A DNA stretch of 25,269 nt from a virus: positions 1-25,269 of IMG/VR virus record IMGVR_UViG_3300049846_000593, one strand, 5' to 3'. The notes under the pieces were generated by a model, which saw only the letters and a list, made by a program, of their open reading frames with translations, had not been told where the DNA came from and made no database searches. Positions 1 through 7,269 of the stretch are shown here, piece after piece (the first letter of the stretch is position 1; each line of letters begins with the position of its first letter). The position numbers and the translations under genes were made by a program.

Positions 1-63
1 ATCCTAGAGATTGAGCAAACGACCATCGAGATCCGAGAACAGATACTGGCCGCGTCGTCTTAG
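1..63 (+). CDS. C-terminal end of an upstream gene (partial)
   Basis: The first 20 codons of the window are open in frame 1 and end at a TAG at 61-63. The residues visible are ILEIEQTTIEIREQILAASS, a sequence compatible with a helical C-terminus. A strong intrinsic terminator follows 21 bases later, which supports this being the real end of a transcribed gene. The product cannot be identified from 20 residues. Confidence 0.5.
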   Translation: MLEIEQTTIEIREQILAASS

Positions 64-84
64 TCAAACTCAACGCGAGCCGGG

Positions 85-121
85 GGAGGGGTCGCCTCTC
101 ACGCAAACGACCCCTCCTTTT
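85..121 (+). terminator. Rho-independent terminator
   Basis: GGAGGGGTCG (85-94) is perfectly complementary to CGACCCCTCC (108-117), giving a 10-bp GC-rich stem with a 13-base loop, followed at once by TTTT (118-121). This is the classical intrinsic terminator layout for plus-strand transcription. It closes the operon whose last gene ends at 63 and separates it from the small gene starting at 139. Confidence 0.85.
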
Positions 122-138
122 AACTCGCAGGGGGTTTT

Positions 139-342
139 ATGAAACAGGTTCGCAAGTCTTTCCCACACGTCTGCGCCTGGCCCAGTCGCCAAGAGATTTG
201 GTGCGTACCAGGCGTTGGCTTCGCCGCAAGATCTGAGAGGGACATCTTCAAATCACTAGATGATATCCTGAAATTCTACTCGGTTATGTATTCATTTTCT
301 CAGGCTTCAAGACAGGAAAAGAAAGAATCCATCGCAAGCTAG
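139..342 (+). CDS. Small hypothetical protein (67 aa)
   Basis: I do not recognise this protein. It starts with ATG behind a G-rich site (AGGGGG, 129-134) and is followed 8 bases later by the next gene, which has the same kind of site. The product is basic at its N-terminus, has two cysteines (Cys12 and Cys22) and a mixed hydrophobic/aromatic centre, and shows no clear membrane segment. The segment at about residues 35-50 (IFKSLDDILKFYSVMY) could be an amphipathic helix. Its place directly after a terminator and before the late operon suggests a short accessory gene. A function cannot be given. Confidence 0.55.
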   Translation: MKQVRKSFPHVCAWPSRQEIWCVPGVGFAARSERDIFKSLDDILKFYSVMYSFSQASRQEKKESIAS

Positions 343-350
343 GGGGTTGA

Positions 351-578
351 ATGGACGAAGAAAATTTCGCATTTGAGGCACTTGTAATTGCAGCGCTAGG
401 GCTGTCGATTTTACTATTCATTATGTCCGGGTGCGCCCCTGTAGCGAAAAGCGAACCGAAGGAAACCAAAGCAGTAATCAGTGCGCTCCCAGGGTGTAAT
501 GAAATCGAGAACCCAATCCCTTATCCAAGCCCTAAGATGAATTGTTTCTCAGAAGATTTTCCGAACGATTCCGAATAA
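351..578 (+). CDS. Small membrane or lipoprotein-like protein (75 aa)
   Basis: The ATG sits behind AGGGGGTTGA, a plausible ribosome binding site. Residues about 8-27 form one hydrophobic segment that ends in MSGC, which resembles a lipobox with Cys28 as the lipidated residue. The segment after it is short, rich in Lys, Glu and Pro, and contains two more cysteines, as in small phage lipoproteins. The N-terminus (MDEENFAFE) is acidic rather than basic, which is unusual for a signal peptide, so a simple membrane anchor is also possible. It could be an o-spanin-like or superinfection-exclusion-type lipoprotein, but nothing in the sequence decides this. Confidence 0.6.
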   Translation: MDEENFAFEALVIAALGLSILLFIMSGCAPVAKSEPKETKAVISALPGCNEIENPIPYPSPKMNCFSEDFPNDSE

Positions 579-609
579 TTACTAATAATCAGCGCGATAT
601 TCCATAATA

Positions 610-637
610 TTGAAAGAATCGTGCCAAATGATATCTA
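610..637 (+). promoter_or_regulatory. Candidate sigma-70-type promoter for the late operon
   Basis: TTGAAA (610-615) and TATCTA (632-637) are separated by 16 bases in an AT-rich stretch of the 285-base gap between the small lipoprotein-like gene and the methyltransferase gene. The -35 matches the consensus TTGACA at five of six positions and the -10 at four of six. It would direct transcription into the packaging and head genes. The match alone is modest evidence. Confidence 0.3.
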
Positions 638-672
638 AATGTATCCATAAAGCATACGTCTGGACACTTTAA

Positions 673-692
673 AGTATACAAATCAGTACACT
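673..692. promoter_or_regulatory. Operator-like dyad
   Basis: AGTATAC (673-679) and GTACACT (686-692) are inverted copies with one mismatch, separated by 6 bases. The arm length and spacing are those of a binding site for a dimeric regulator. It lies 36 bases downstream of the candidate -10 element at 632-637 and upstream of the methyltransferase gene. No regulator gene is visible in the window. Confidence 0.3.
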
Positions 693-732
693 GTAACTTT
701 AGGTAACGGAACGCCGAATCGTCACCCAACCC

Positions 733-794
733 TTTAACTTAACAAAAACGCCCACCGGAAGACGGCGAGAGTTAATATTAAGTTAAACAGTTAA
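733..794. repeat. Nested inverted repeat with clustered GTTAA pentamers
   Basis: TTTAACTTAA (733-742) and TTAAGTTAAA (778-787) are perfect 10-base inverted copies. Inside the 35-base spacer, CGCC (749-752) faces GGCG (764-767). The pentamer GTTAA occurs five times within 62 bases: on the minus strand at 734-738 and 739-743, and on the plus strand at 771-775, 782-786 and 790-794. The element lies in non-coding DNA about 70 bases before the methyltransferase start. It could be a regulator-binding site, an RNA structure in the late leader, or part of the packaging (cos/pac) region, which in many phages lies near the terminase genes. Confidence 0.5.
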
Positions 795-863
795 GAAGAC
801 TTTACATATTACAAATTGCAATTCATGATTCGACCTAAGCGCGAAGGCGCCCGGAGAAGTCCA

Positions 864-2072
864 ATGAAAGTGAATTGCGCATATGACAAACTCGTTCCTC
901 TTCACGAGCTAAAGCAACACCCGAAGAACCGAAACAAGCATAACAAAGAGCAGATTCAGCGCCTCGCCAAAATCCTAGAACACCAGGGATGGCGCTCGCC
1001 GATTAAAGTCTCGAACCAAAGCGGGAAGATCACCTCTGGCCACGGCCGACTCATGGCCGCGCTTCACCTTGGCTGGATTGAAGCGCCCGTAGACCTCCAA
1101 GACTACGAATCCGAGGACCAGGAATACGCCGACGTCATCGCGGACAATGAGATCGCTCGCTGGGCGGAGCTAGATCTTTCTGGCGTTAATTTAGACCTCG
1201 CCGATCTAGGGCCGGACTTCGATCTAGATCTTCTAGGTATTAACGGATTCACTCTAGATCCTGAGAAGCTAGAACCACAGTGCGACGAAGACGAAGTTCC
1301 TGAGAAAGTAGAGCCTAAGGCGAAGCTAGGGGACATCTACCAGCTTGGACAGCACCGGCTTATGTGTGGAGATTCCACGAGCATTGATGCGGTGGAGAAG
1401 CTCATGGATGGCGAAAAGGCCGATATGGTGTTTACCGATCCTCCGTACGGAGACGGACACGCCGCTATGGACGTTGATCACTCACGGGCACTTATAGGTA
1501 AGGGAATCGTGACGAAGCAGCATCAGATTGCTTCAGATAAGAATCTCGACTTCCTGCCAGAAGCAGTAAACACAATCACTCCGTTTCTGAACGAAGGCGC
1601 GACGAAGCTTCTATTTTTTAAGTGGTCGAAGTGGCGCGAAGTCGAAGATGCAACGGCGGGGTGGGGAAGTCCATCGGCAGTATGCGTCTGGGACCGTGAA
1701 AAGATCGCCGCCGCTACCTTTCGGTTCAATCCTGTTCATGAGTTCTGTTTTCACTGGGGAAGTCAGGCTGACAAGCGGTGCCGTGGAAATCTTACAAACG
1801 TGTGGCGGCTTCCAAAAGAGTCTGAGTCGAAACAGCTTCACCCTACGGTAAAGCCACAGGGCATTTTGATTCCAGCTATCGAAGTCTGCACAGATCCAGG
1901 AAACGCGATCGTAGACCTCTTCGGCGGCTCCGGCTCAACCCTGATTGCATGTGAGAAAACGAACCGTAAGTGCTTCATGATGGAACTAGATCCGCACTAC
2001 GTCTCGGTCATCCTTGCCCGCTGGGAAGCGTACACGGGACGGAAAGCGGAGCTATTAAATGGCACGACCTAA
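864..2072 (+). CDS. ParB-domain DNA methyltransferase (adenine/cytosine-N4 type)
   Basis: This 402-residue protein joins an N-terminal ParB/Srx-like domain (about residues 1-105, with the nucleotide-binding-type motif GHGRLMAALHLG near 59-70) to a DNA amino-methyltransferase domain. The catalytic motif IV is DPPYG at 192-196 and the S-adenosylmethionine motif I is FGGSGST at 353-359. Motif IV before motif I is the order of the beta class of amino-methyltransferases. Such fusions are common next to phage terminase genes and probably modify phage DNA against host restriction; the target site cannot be read from the sequence. I chose ATG 864 because GGAG (853-856) lies 7 bases before it. Upstream in-frame starts exist at TTG 816 and ATG 825 but lack a good site. 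Its end overlaps the next gene by 14 bases. Confidence 0.88.
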   Translation: MKVNCAYDKLVPLHELKQHPKNRNKHNKEQIQRLAKILEHQGWRSPIKVSNQSGKITSGHGRLMAALHLGWIEAPVDLQDYESEDQEYADVIADNEIARWAELDLSGVNLDLADLGPDFDLDLLGINGFTLDPEKLEPQCDEDEVPEKVEPKAKLGDIYQLGQHRLMCGDSTSIDAVEKLMDGEKADMVFTDPPYGDGHAAMDVDHSRALIGKGIVTKQHQIASDKNLDFLPEAVNTITPFLNEGATKLLFFKWSKWREVEDATAGWGSPSAVCVWDREKIAAATFRFNPVHEFCFHWGSQADKRCRGNLTNVWRLPKESESKQLHPTVKPQGILIPAIEVCTDPGNAIVDLFGGSGSTLIACEKTNRKCFMMELDPHYVSVILARWEAYTGRKAELLNGTT

Positions 2073-2406
2073 AGCGGTTATTGACCAGGAACAGTTCGAA
2101 GCTCTTTGTCGGCTTAATCCAACGCTTAAGGACGCGGCCGCCTTCTTTAAAGTCGATCAAGACACCATTATCAACCGCTGCAAAGAGTGGGGTTACGAGG
2201 GTTTTTCGGACGCCCGGGATCAAAACATGGTCCATACTCGGCTTACGCTGATTCGGAATGCGCTTAAGATGGCTGAAAAAGGAAACCCTGCTCTCATGAT
2301 TTTTTGCCTAAAGAACCTTTGCGGATGGGTCGATAAACTGGAACAGTCCGGAAATGCTGACAGACCAATTACAGTCGTCATCGATAAGCAAGACGAAAAC
2401 CTTTAA
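2059..2406 (+). CDS. Terminase small subunit-like DNA-binding protein
   Basis: The 115-residue product has a predicted helix-turn-helix at about residues 21-45 (TLKDAAAFFKVDQDTIINRC), followed by a helical segment and a C-terminal beta-like tail (ITVVID). Its size, the N-terminal helix-turn-helix and its position overlapping the large terminase by 53 bases are typical of small terminase subunits, which recognise the packaging site and recruit the motor. The start overlaps the methyltransferase gene by 14 bases, so translation may be coupled. The assignment rests on context and fold, as small terminases are weakly conserved. Confidence 0.75.
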   Translation: MARPKAVIDQEQFEALCRLNPTLKDAAAFFKVDQDTIINRCKEWGYEGFSDARDQNMVHTRLTLIRNALKMAEKGNPALMIFCLKNLCGWVDKLEQSGNADRPITVVIDKQDENL

Positions 2407-3652
2407 GAAGACCGATAAGCAACGCGAAGCAATAGACGTTATCGCGAGCCCAGCCAGAAACGTAATGCTTTTCGGAGGCTCTCGATCTGGAAAGACCTTC
2501 ATTCTTATTTATGCTCTGATTTATAGGGCGATTAAGCATAGGTCTCGTCACTGCATTTTGCGCCTGAAGTTCAACCACATTAAGACATCGATATGGGCCG
2601 ACACGCTCCCAAAAGTTTTAAAGACCTGTTATCCGGATCTCCCGGTTATCTGGAACCGAGTCGACTACTACATCACTCTTCCTAACGGATCCGAGATCTG
2701 GATCGCTGGTCTAGATGACGAGAAGAGGGTGGAGAAGATTCTCGGCAAAGAATATTCGACGATGTACTTTAACGAGTGCTCACAGATTCCGTACAAGAGC
2801 ATAGGCGTAGCTATCTCCCGCCTTGCCGAAAAGAACGAACTCGCCAAGAAAACATACTTCGACGAAAACCCGCCATCGAAGAAACACTGGTCTTACTGGG
2901 TGTTTGTCAAAAAAGTGAATCCCGAGACAAGCGAGCCGCTAGACGACAGCAAGTACGCGTCGTTGCTGATGAATCCTGGTGACAATTTAGACAACATTGA
3001 CCCGGAGTACATCTCAGAGATTCTTTCACAGATGCCAGAGAACATGCGCCGCCGGTTCGAGCTTGGAGAGTTCGTCGACGACTATGACGGCCTGGTTTAC
3101 TACTCATTCGACAGAGACAGAAACGTAAGAGAGTTCGAAGAGCAGCCACAGGGAACCACTCTTATCGGAATGGACTTTAACGTTAACCCAATGACTGCGG
3201 TCGTTGGGAACATCATTAATGGCAAATTGTTTATCCATAACGACGTGTTTTTGGAAAACTCAGACACCTTTAGAATGTCCCACGAGCTTTGCAAAATGGG
3301 TCACTCTGGTGCGTGGGTATACCCCGACTCTACTGGTGCTAACCGAAAGACATCAGGTAAGTCCGACCACTCGATTCTAAGGGAGGCCGGATTCGTGATT
3401 AAGCCGACCAGGAACCCGCTCGTATTCGACCGGGTAAACAACGTGAACGCCCTTTTAAAGGCCGGCCTAATCGTCATTCACCCCAGGTGCCGAAAGCTTA
3501 TCAACGATCTAGAGAAGGTATCATGGAAGGGCCAGGACCTAGACCAAAAGACAGACCCAAGCCTCACTCACGTCTCAGACGCGCTGGGTTACCTGGCGTG
3601 GCACGCGATAAACGTATTTAAGAAGGACCAAGAGAAAATTATCGCCTACTAG
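2354..3652 (+). CDS. Terminase large subunit (packaging ATPase/nuclease)
   Basis: This 432-residue protein is the motor that pumps DNA through the portal and cuts it. The ATPase domain has a Walker A motif GGSRSGKT at 41-48 and a Walker B region MYFNE at 137-141, where the usual Asp-Glu is Asn-Glu, a variant known in phage terminases. The RNase H-like nuclease domain shows three acidic positions in the expected order: Asp274 (GMDFNVNP), Asp325 (PDSTG) and Asp409 (HVSDALGYL). Length is typical of the family. The ATG at 2354 lies inside the small-subunit gene in another frame with only a weak binding site. No closer in-frame ATG exists before Met38, so this start is the best available. Confidence 0.95.
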   Translation: MLTDQLQSSSISKTKTFKKTDKQREAIDVIASPARNVMLFGGSRSGKTFILIYALIYRAIKHRSRHCILRLKFNHIKTSIWADTLPKVLKTCYPDLPVIWNRVDYYITLPNGSEIWIAGLDDEKRVEKILGKEYSTMYFNECSQIPYKSIGVAISRLAEKNELAKKTYFDENPPSKKHWSYWVFVKKVNPETSEPLDDSKYASLLMNPGDNLDNIDPEYISEILSQMPENMRRRFELGEFVDDYDGLVYYSFDRDRNVREFEEQPQGTTLIGMDFNVNPMTAVVGNIINGKLFIHNDVFLENSDTFRMSHELCKMGHSGAWVYPDSTGANRKTSGKSDHSILREAGFVIKPTRNPLVFDRVNNVNALLKAGLIVIHPRCRKLINDLEKVSWKGQDLDQKTDPSLTHVSDALGYLAWHAINVFKKDQEKIIAY

Positions 3653-3691
3653 ACGCGGGGCGCGTAAGCGGAAATCTGAGACACTTCACGT

Positions 3692-3997
3692 ATGGCGAAG
3701 CGACTCTCGGTTCGTGATTTTCTGAGTAAACACGAGTTCAAAATCGCAGGGCTAACTTACAAAATCGCATGGTGCAAAGTCATCGACGACAAATCAACGC
3801 TCGGGTACTGCTGTGATGAATCGAAGGTCATATACCTAAAAGAGGGCGAAGACGAGGACGAGACGTTTAAAACCATGATTCACGAGCTTGTTCACGCGAT
3901 AGACCACGTCTATTCACTAAAACTAAGACACGCGCAGGTCAGAAAACTAGAGCTAGCACTTGCGGACTTCATGCTTCAAAATGACTTAGTAAAGTAA
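3692..3997 (+). CDS. Small HExxH zinc metalloprotein
   Basis: The 101-residue product contains HELVH at 64-68, the zinc-binding and catalytic motif of zincin metallopeptidases. His72, His80 and Glu87 lie downstream as possible third ligands. The layout, a short beta-rich N-terminus then one active-site helix, resembles the minimal ImmA/SprT-like phage metallopeptidases. It lies between the large terminase and the portal, so a role in head maturation or in processing a host factor is possible, but position is the only evidence. A capsid maturation protease is normally larger, so I do not call it one. The ATG has no clear Shine-Dalgarno sequence, and a small ACGCG/CGCGT dyad (3653-3665) lies in the gap before it. 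Confidence 0.75.
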   Translation: MAKRLSVRDFLSKHEFKIAGLTYKIAWCKVIDDKSTLGYCCDESKVIYLKEGEDEDETFKTMIHELVHAIDHVYSLKLRHAQVRKLELALADFMLQNDLVK

Positions 3998-4007
3998 AGG
4001 GGAACCG

Positions 4008-5498
4008 ATGCAGCTCTCTATGGCGGAAATTCAGACCATCATCAATGAGATTGAGTCTCAAGAAAACAGAGACCGAAAGAACAAAGAGATCCGATCTTAT
4101 GAGGTTATGGAGGGCGCGCTTAAGAAGTACGTCGGAGACAAGATCCGGTGCATGTATCCAAAGACCTGGGACACGTACACGATCGCAGATTATTCTCTCT
4201 TAAAAAAGATCGTCGACAAGAAGGCAAAGGCCTACAAGGAACTCCCGGTAAGGGCGCTCGAGGGAGATGAGGAGAACGAGGCATACCAAACGATCGCCAA
4301 AGACGATGGGCTTAATCAAGCCATGGCAAAGCTTGATAAGCTGTACTGCCAGCATAAATACGCCCTAATCGGCGTGTTTATGAACTTCGACGAAGCGGGA
4401 CAGCCAGACTTTCAGTTCATGCCGCTCGCCCCGTACGAATTTGACTGCGTTAAAGACGCGTCTGGAAACCTTAAGGTAGTTATTCTCTCTTATCCCGACT
4501 CCTCAATGGTGGTCGAGAAAGACTCAGACGGCGTTGATACCATCATCGCAGGCAGGAAACTAGACGAGGGGACAAGCCGGAGAGTTTACACGTTCTGGAC
4601 TGATACGAATCATTATATGATTCAAGTCACCAGGGACAAAGAAGGTCGAACGATGGGGGCGCCCGAAATCGTTCCGATCCCAGAGAACCCAGACAATGTA
4701 AATCCTTGGGGTGTTTTGCCGTTCGTTTACATTCCGAAATCAGACACGGCAAATTATCCAATCGCATCACCTCTGGCGGACCAGACAATCGAGGTTAATT
4801 CGCTCCTGTCGGTATACCTGACAAGCGGGAACATGCAGATTGGACAATTCGTCCTAAAGTATCCTCAGGGGCAGGAATTCCAGGTCGTTAGCTCTGGTCT
4901 AATGACTGGTATTCGCCTTCCTCAAAGCACAGACCCTGACGCCCCAGAGACGGACGCGTCCTATATCTCGCCGTCCCCAAACATGGACGGACACCGGACC
5001 TCTATCGTGACGTTCTTGAACCTCATCCTAGAAGAGAACGGTATTCGCGCGGCCAGCGGAACCGATATATCCTCTGAGAAGTTCGCGTCTGGCGTTGACC
5101 GGGCCATTTCTGAGTCTGACGTTCAAGACTGCATCGAATCGAACCAGGCGCTTTACTATTGCGTAGAGAACGAGGTTTACAAAATCGTCAAGGCGCAGCT
5201 TCAGAGCATTAACATCAATGTTCTCACATCCGAGAACGTTACGGTTATTTACAAGAAGCCGAAGATGCTAATCACCGACACCGAGCGCCTGAATAACTTA
5301 AAGCAGGCGATCGATATGGGACTCCTCGAAGAGTGGGAAAAATTCGTTGTTTACGACCCCAACCTTTCCGAAGACGACGCGAAGGCTAAGCTGGAAAGAA
5401 TCAACGGACAGAACGAAAAAAGAATGGCCCGCGCTGTTTCTGCGCTTGGCGGAGTGATGGATGCCGATCAGCCAGGAGAAAGTAACCAAGTTAATTGA
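4008..5498 (+). CDS. Portal protein (SPP1 gp6-like type)
   Basis: The 496-residue product follows the large terminase and precedes scaffold and capsid genes, as portal proteins do. Features seen are an N-terminal helical part, an aromatic-rich wing (for example FMPLAPYEFDCVKD near residue 142), a central helical part with ENGIRAASGTDISSEKFASG near 344, and an acidic helical C-terminus. Portals form the dodecameric ring at one capsid vertex through which DNA enters and to which the neck attaches. Length matches the SPP1-type family. AGGGGA stands before the ATG. The 3' end overlaps the next gene by 38 bases. Confidence 0.82.
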   Translation: MQLSMAEIQTIINEIESQENRDRKNKEIRSYEVMEGALKKYVGDKIRCMYPKTWDTYTIADYSLLKKIVDKKAKAYKELPVRALEGDEENEAYQTIAKDDGLNQAMAKLDKLYCQHKYALIGVFMNFDEAGQPDFQFMPLAPYEFDCVKDASGNLKVVILSYPDSSMVVEKDSDGVDTIIAGRKLDEGTSRRVYTFWTDTNHYMIQVTRDKEGRTMGAPEIVPIPENPDNVNPWGVLPFVYIPKSDTANYPIASPLADQTIEVNSLLSVYLTSGNMQIGQFVLKYPQGQEFQVVSSGLMTGIRLPQSTDPDAPETDASYISPSPNMDGHRTSIVTFLNLILEENGIRAASGTDISSEKFASGVDRAISESDVQDCIESNQALYYCVENEVYKIVKAQLQSININVLTSENVTVIYKKPKMLITDTERLNNLKQAIDMGLLEEWEKFVVYDPNLSEDDAKAKLERINGQNEKRMARAVSALGGVMDADQPGESNQVN

Positions 5499-6108
5499 TC
5501 TCGACCTTCCGTCAAGCCTGTCTAAGTCTGACGGCGACGAGATTAAAAAAGAAGTCGGGGATTTTATCCTTGTCTCAGTCCTAGACTACGTCGGGGATGG
5601 GAAATCTCCAGTAAGCGGCCGAGCTTTTAAGCAGCTCTCAAAAGAATACGCAGAAGAAGAGAAGGGCGGCAGACGCCTAGCCAACCTGGAGCTAGACGGA
5701 GACATGCTTAGGTCATTGACTTACGAGGTTACGAATTCTGGGATCGAATTTGGAATATTCGATTCTACTCAGGCACCAAAGGCGTTCAACCATAACGAAG
5801 GGGACACGCTTCCTAAGCGACAGTTTATCCCCGAGGATAAGCAAAAGTTCGTAGGTGATATTGAGAAGGGCATTCGTGAGATCGTAAATCGAAGGATTAT
5901 GGAGGCTTCCGAGGGAAGGCTAGAGGAGCGCAGAAGGCCTAGGTCTACTCCGTCGGACAATCGCCGTACAAATGAGATCTTAGAAGACCTTAGAGAGCAT
6001 CGGCTTTCAACACAGGTGGTTAACGCCGAGCCGGTGGGATTTAGCATTTTTGGGCAAACACCACTAGATCAGCTAGTCAGGAGCATTCTCAGTGGCGAAT
6101 CTAGCTGA
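5461..6108 (+). CDS. Virion morphogenesis/neck protein, first tandem copy
   Basis: The 215-residue product has the pattern SPVSGRAFKQLSKEYAEE, then LDGDMLRSL, then FNHNEGDTLPKRQFIP, which is characteristic of Mu gpG-like and related virion morphogenesis proteins that act in capsid assembly or head-tail joining. The next gene shows the same order of motifs, so the two look like a tandem duplication. This copy has an extra C-terminal part of about 70 residues that is rich in Arg and Glu. The start at 5461 is supported by GGAG 6 bases upstream (5451-5454). It overlaps the portal gene by 38 bases and the next gene by 17. Confidence 0.72.
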   Translation: MPISQEKVTKLIDLDLPSSLSKSDGDEIKKEVGDFILVSVLDYVGDGKSPVSGRAFKQLSKEYAEEEKGGRRLANLELDGDMLRSLTYEVTNSGIEFGIFDSTQAPKAFNHNEGDTLPKRQFIPEDKQKFVGDIEKGIREIVNRRIMEASEGRLEERRRPRSTPSDNRRTNEILEDLREHRLSTQVVNAEPVGFSIFGQTPLDQLVRSILSGESS

Positions 6109-6580
6109 TCGCTTAAAGAAAGCACTGATCGGGCCGGTCAAGAAGGCGATCGAAAATTTCAATAAGCAAATCAACAAAGGGACCATGAAGGAACTGACCG
6201 ACGAGGTTACGGCCCAGATTAAGCGCGGCATTTCTCCAGTTGATGGGGCCGGAAAGTTTAGAAAGTACTCAGATTCATATCTCGAGGCGATTAAGAAGGG
6301 CTCAGGGGAGGCGGAGCAGAAGCGCGGCAAGCGCAGCCCAGTGGATATGACACTCACCGGAAAGATGCTCGACTCGCTAGAAGTTACACAACGCGGCAAC
6401 TCTCATTTCATGGAGTTCGAAGACCCAAAGGCATACTTTCACAACAACAGTGGGGCCGGGAAAAGCCGAACGATTCGGCGCTTACTTCCTGATAAAGACG
6501 GAGAAAAATTCAACACCGTCCTTCAGAGAAAATTCGTCGCCGCGATTCGCCGGATCGTTAAAAGCACTAGGATTAAATAA
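6092..6580 (+). CDS. Virion morphogenesis/neck protein, second tandem copy
   Basis: The 162-residue product contains ISPVDGAGKFRKYSDSYLEA, SPVDMTLTGKMLDSLEV and FHNNSG followed by a basic stretch and RRLLPD, which align in order with the first copy upstream. Proteins of this pattern are neck or head-completion components of siphoviruses. The start is GTG with AGGAG at 6079-6083, 8 bases upstream. The protein is strongly basic, and its C-terminus (AIRRIVKSTRIK) could contact DNA or the portal. Two such genes in a row suggest distinct neck roles or a heteromeric ring. Confidence 0.72.
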   Translation: MANLADRLKKALIGPVKKAIENFNKQINKGTMKELTDEVTAQIKRGISPVDGAGKFRKYSDSYLEAIKKGSGEAEQKRGKRSPVDMTLTGKMLDSLEVTQRGNSHFMEFEDPKAYFHNNSGAGKSRTIRRLLPDKDGEKFNTVLQRKFVAAIRRIVKSTRIK

Positions 6581-6626
6581 CAACCTCACTTAGCTTTGTT
6601 GTGAAACCTTAACTAAGGGGAGTAAC

Positions 6627-7244
6627 ATGGAAAACAAAGCGAACGAAGGTTCGGCCCAATCTGGCGAAGGCCAGAATCAAAACACTGGAACGAAGAGCGT
6701 CGAAGAACTCCAAAAAGAGATCGAGGCGCTAGCGGCTTCAAACAAACGTCTTCTCGATGAGTCGAAGGGCTTTAAAGAGAAGTACAAAATGTCTGAAGCC
6801 GAAAAGGCGAAGCATGAGGAAAAAATCGCACTTGAAAAAGGCGACCTCCAAAAGCTTCTCGAGTTATCTAGGGCGGACACAGCGAAATTTAAATCCGAGA
6901 ACGAAACCCTGCGAGAGAAAGCACTTAATCAGGAAATCGTCCGGACAGTTTCTCAGTACGCAACGGATGCTCTGAACATCGAAGACGTTATGAATCAGCC
7001 AGCATATCTGGCGATTCTCAAGGAAGCGGCAGATCGGGATAACCTCACCGTTAACCCAGAAAAAGCCAAAACCTTCGTCGAGGAAGTTCGAAAGGCCAAG
7101 CCCTACCTTTTTAAGTCTTCGTCTCAGCCCGTGGTAGTCACTAAGAAACCTGGCAGCCCAGGAGTAATGACACCGAAGTCTCTCAATGAACTTGAGAGTA
7201 AAGACATCGAGGCCATGCTCCGAAGCGGACAATTCAGAAACTAG
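6627..7244 (+). CDS. Capsid scaffolding protein
   Basis: The 205-residue product is rich in Glu, Lys, Ala and Ser, has a disordered N-terminus (residues 1-22), and has a long predicted coiled coil at about 25-103 (VEELQKEIEALAASNKRLL is its start). The C-terminal part is basic and proline-containing, then ends in a short helix. This composition, and the position directly before the major capsid gene, match the Gp20-type scaffold that guides capsid shell assembly and is then removed. An AGGGGAG site lies just upstream of the ATG. Confidence 0.8.
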   Translation: MENKANEGSAQSGEGQNQNTGTKSVEELQKEIEALAASNKRLLDESKGFKEKYKMSEAEKAKHEEKIALEKGDLQKLLELSRADTAKFKSENETLREKALNQEIVRTVSQYATDALNIEDVMNQPAYLAILKEAADRDNLTVNPEKAKTFVEEVRKAKPYLFKSSSQPVVVTKKPGSPGVMTPKSLNELESKDIEAMLRSGQFRN

Positions 7245-7269
7245 CCCTTAATGGGAAAAGGAATTTAAA

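Noticed and set aside
816-863. Longer N-terminus of the methyltransferase (TTG 816 or ATG 825)
   Set aside because: The extra residues do not resemble a domain and lack a good ribosome binding site, while GGAG at 853-856 fits ATG 864.
6580-6622. Short dyads before the scaffold gene (ACAAC/GTTGT and CCTTA-AC-TAAGG)
   Set aside because: The stems are only five bases long and AT-rich, one has a 2-base loop, and no T-run follows, so neither a terminator nor an operator is supported.
7251-7268. Five-codon open frame (ATG GGA AAA GGA ATT TAA) before the capsid gene
   Set aside because: It overlaps the capsid ribosome binding site and is more easily explained by chance than by a leader peptide.
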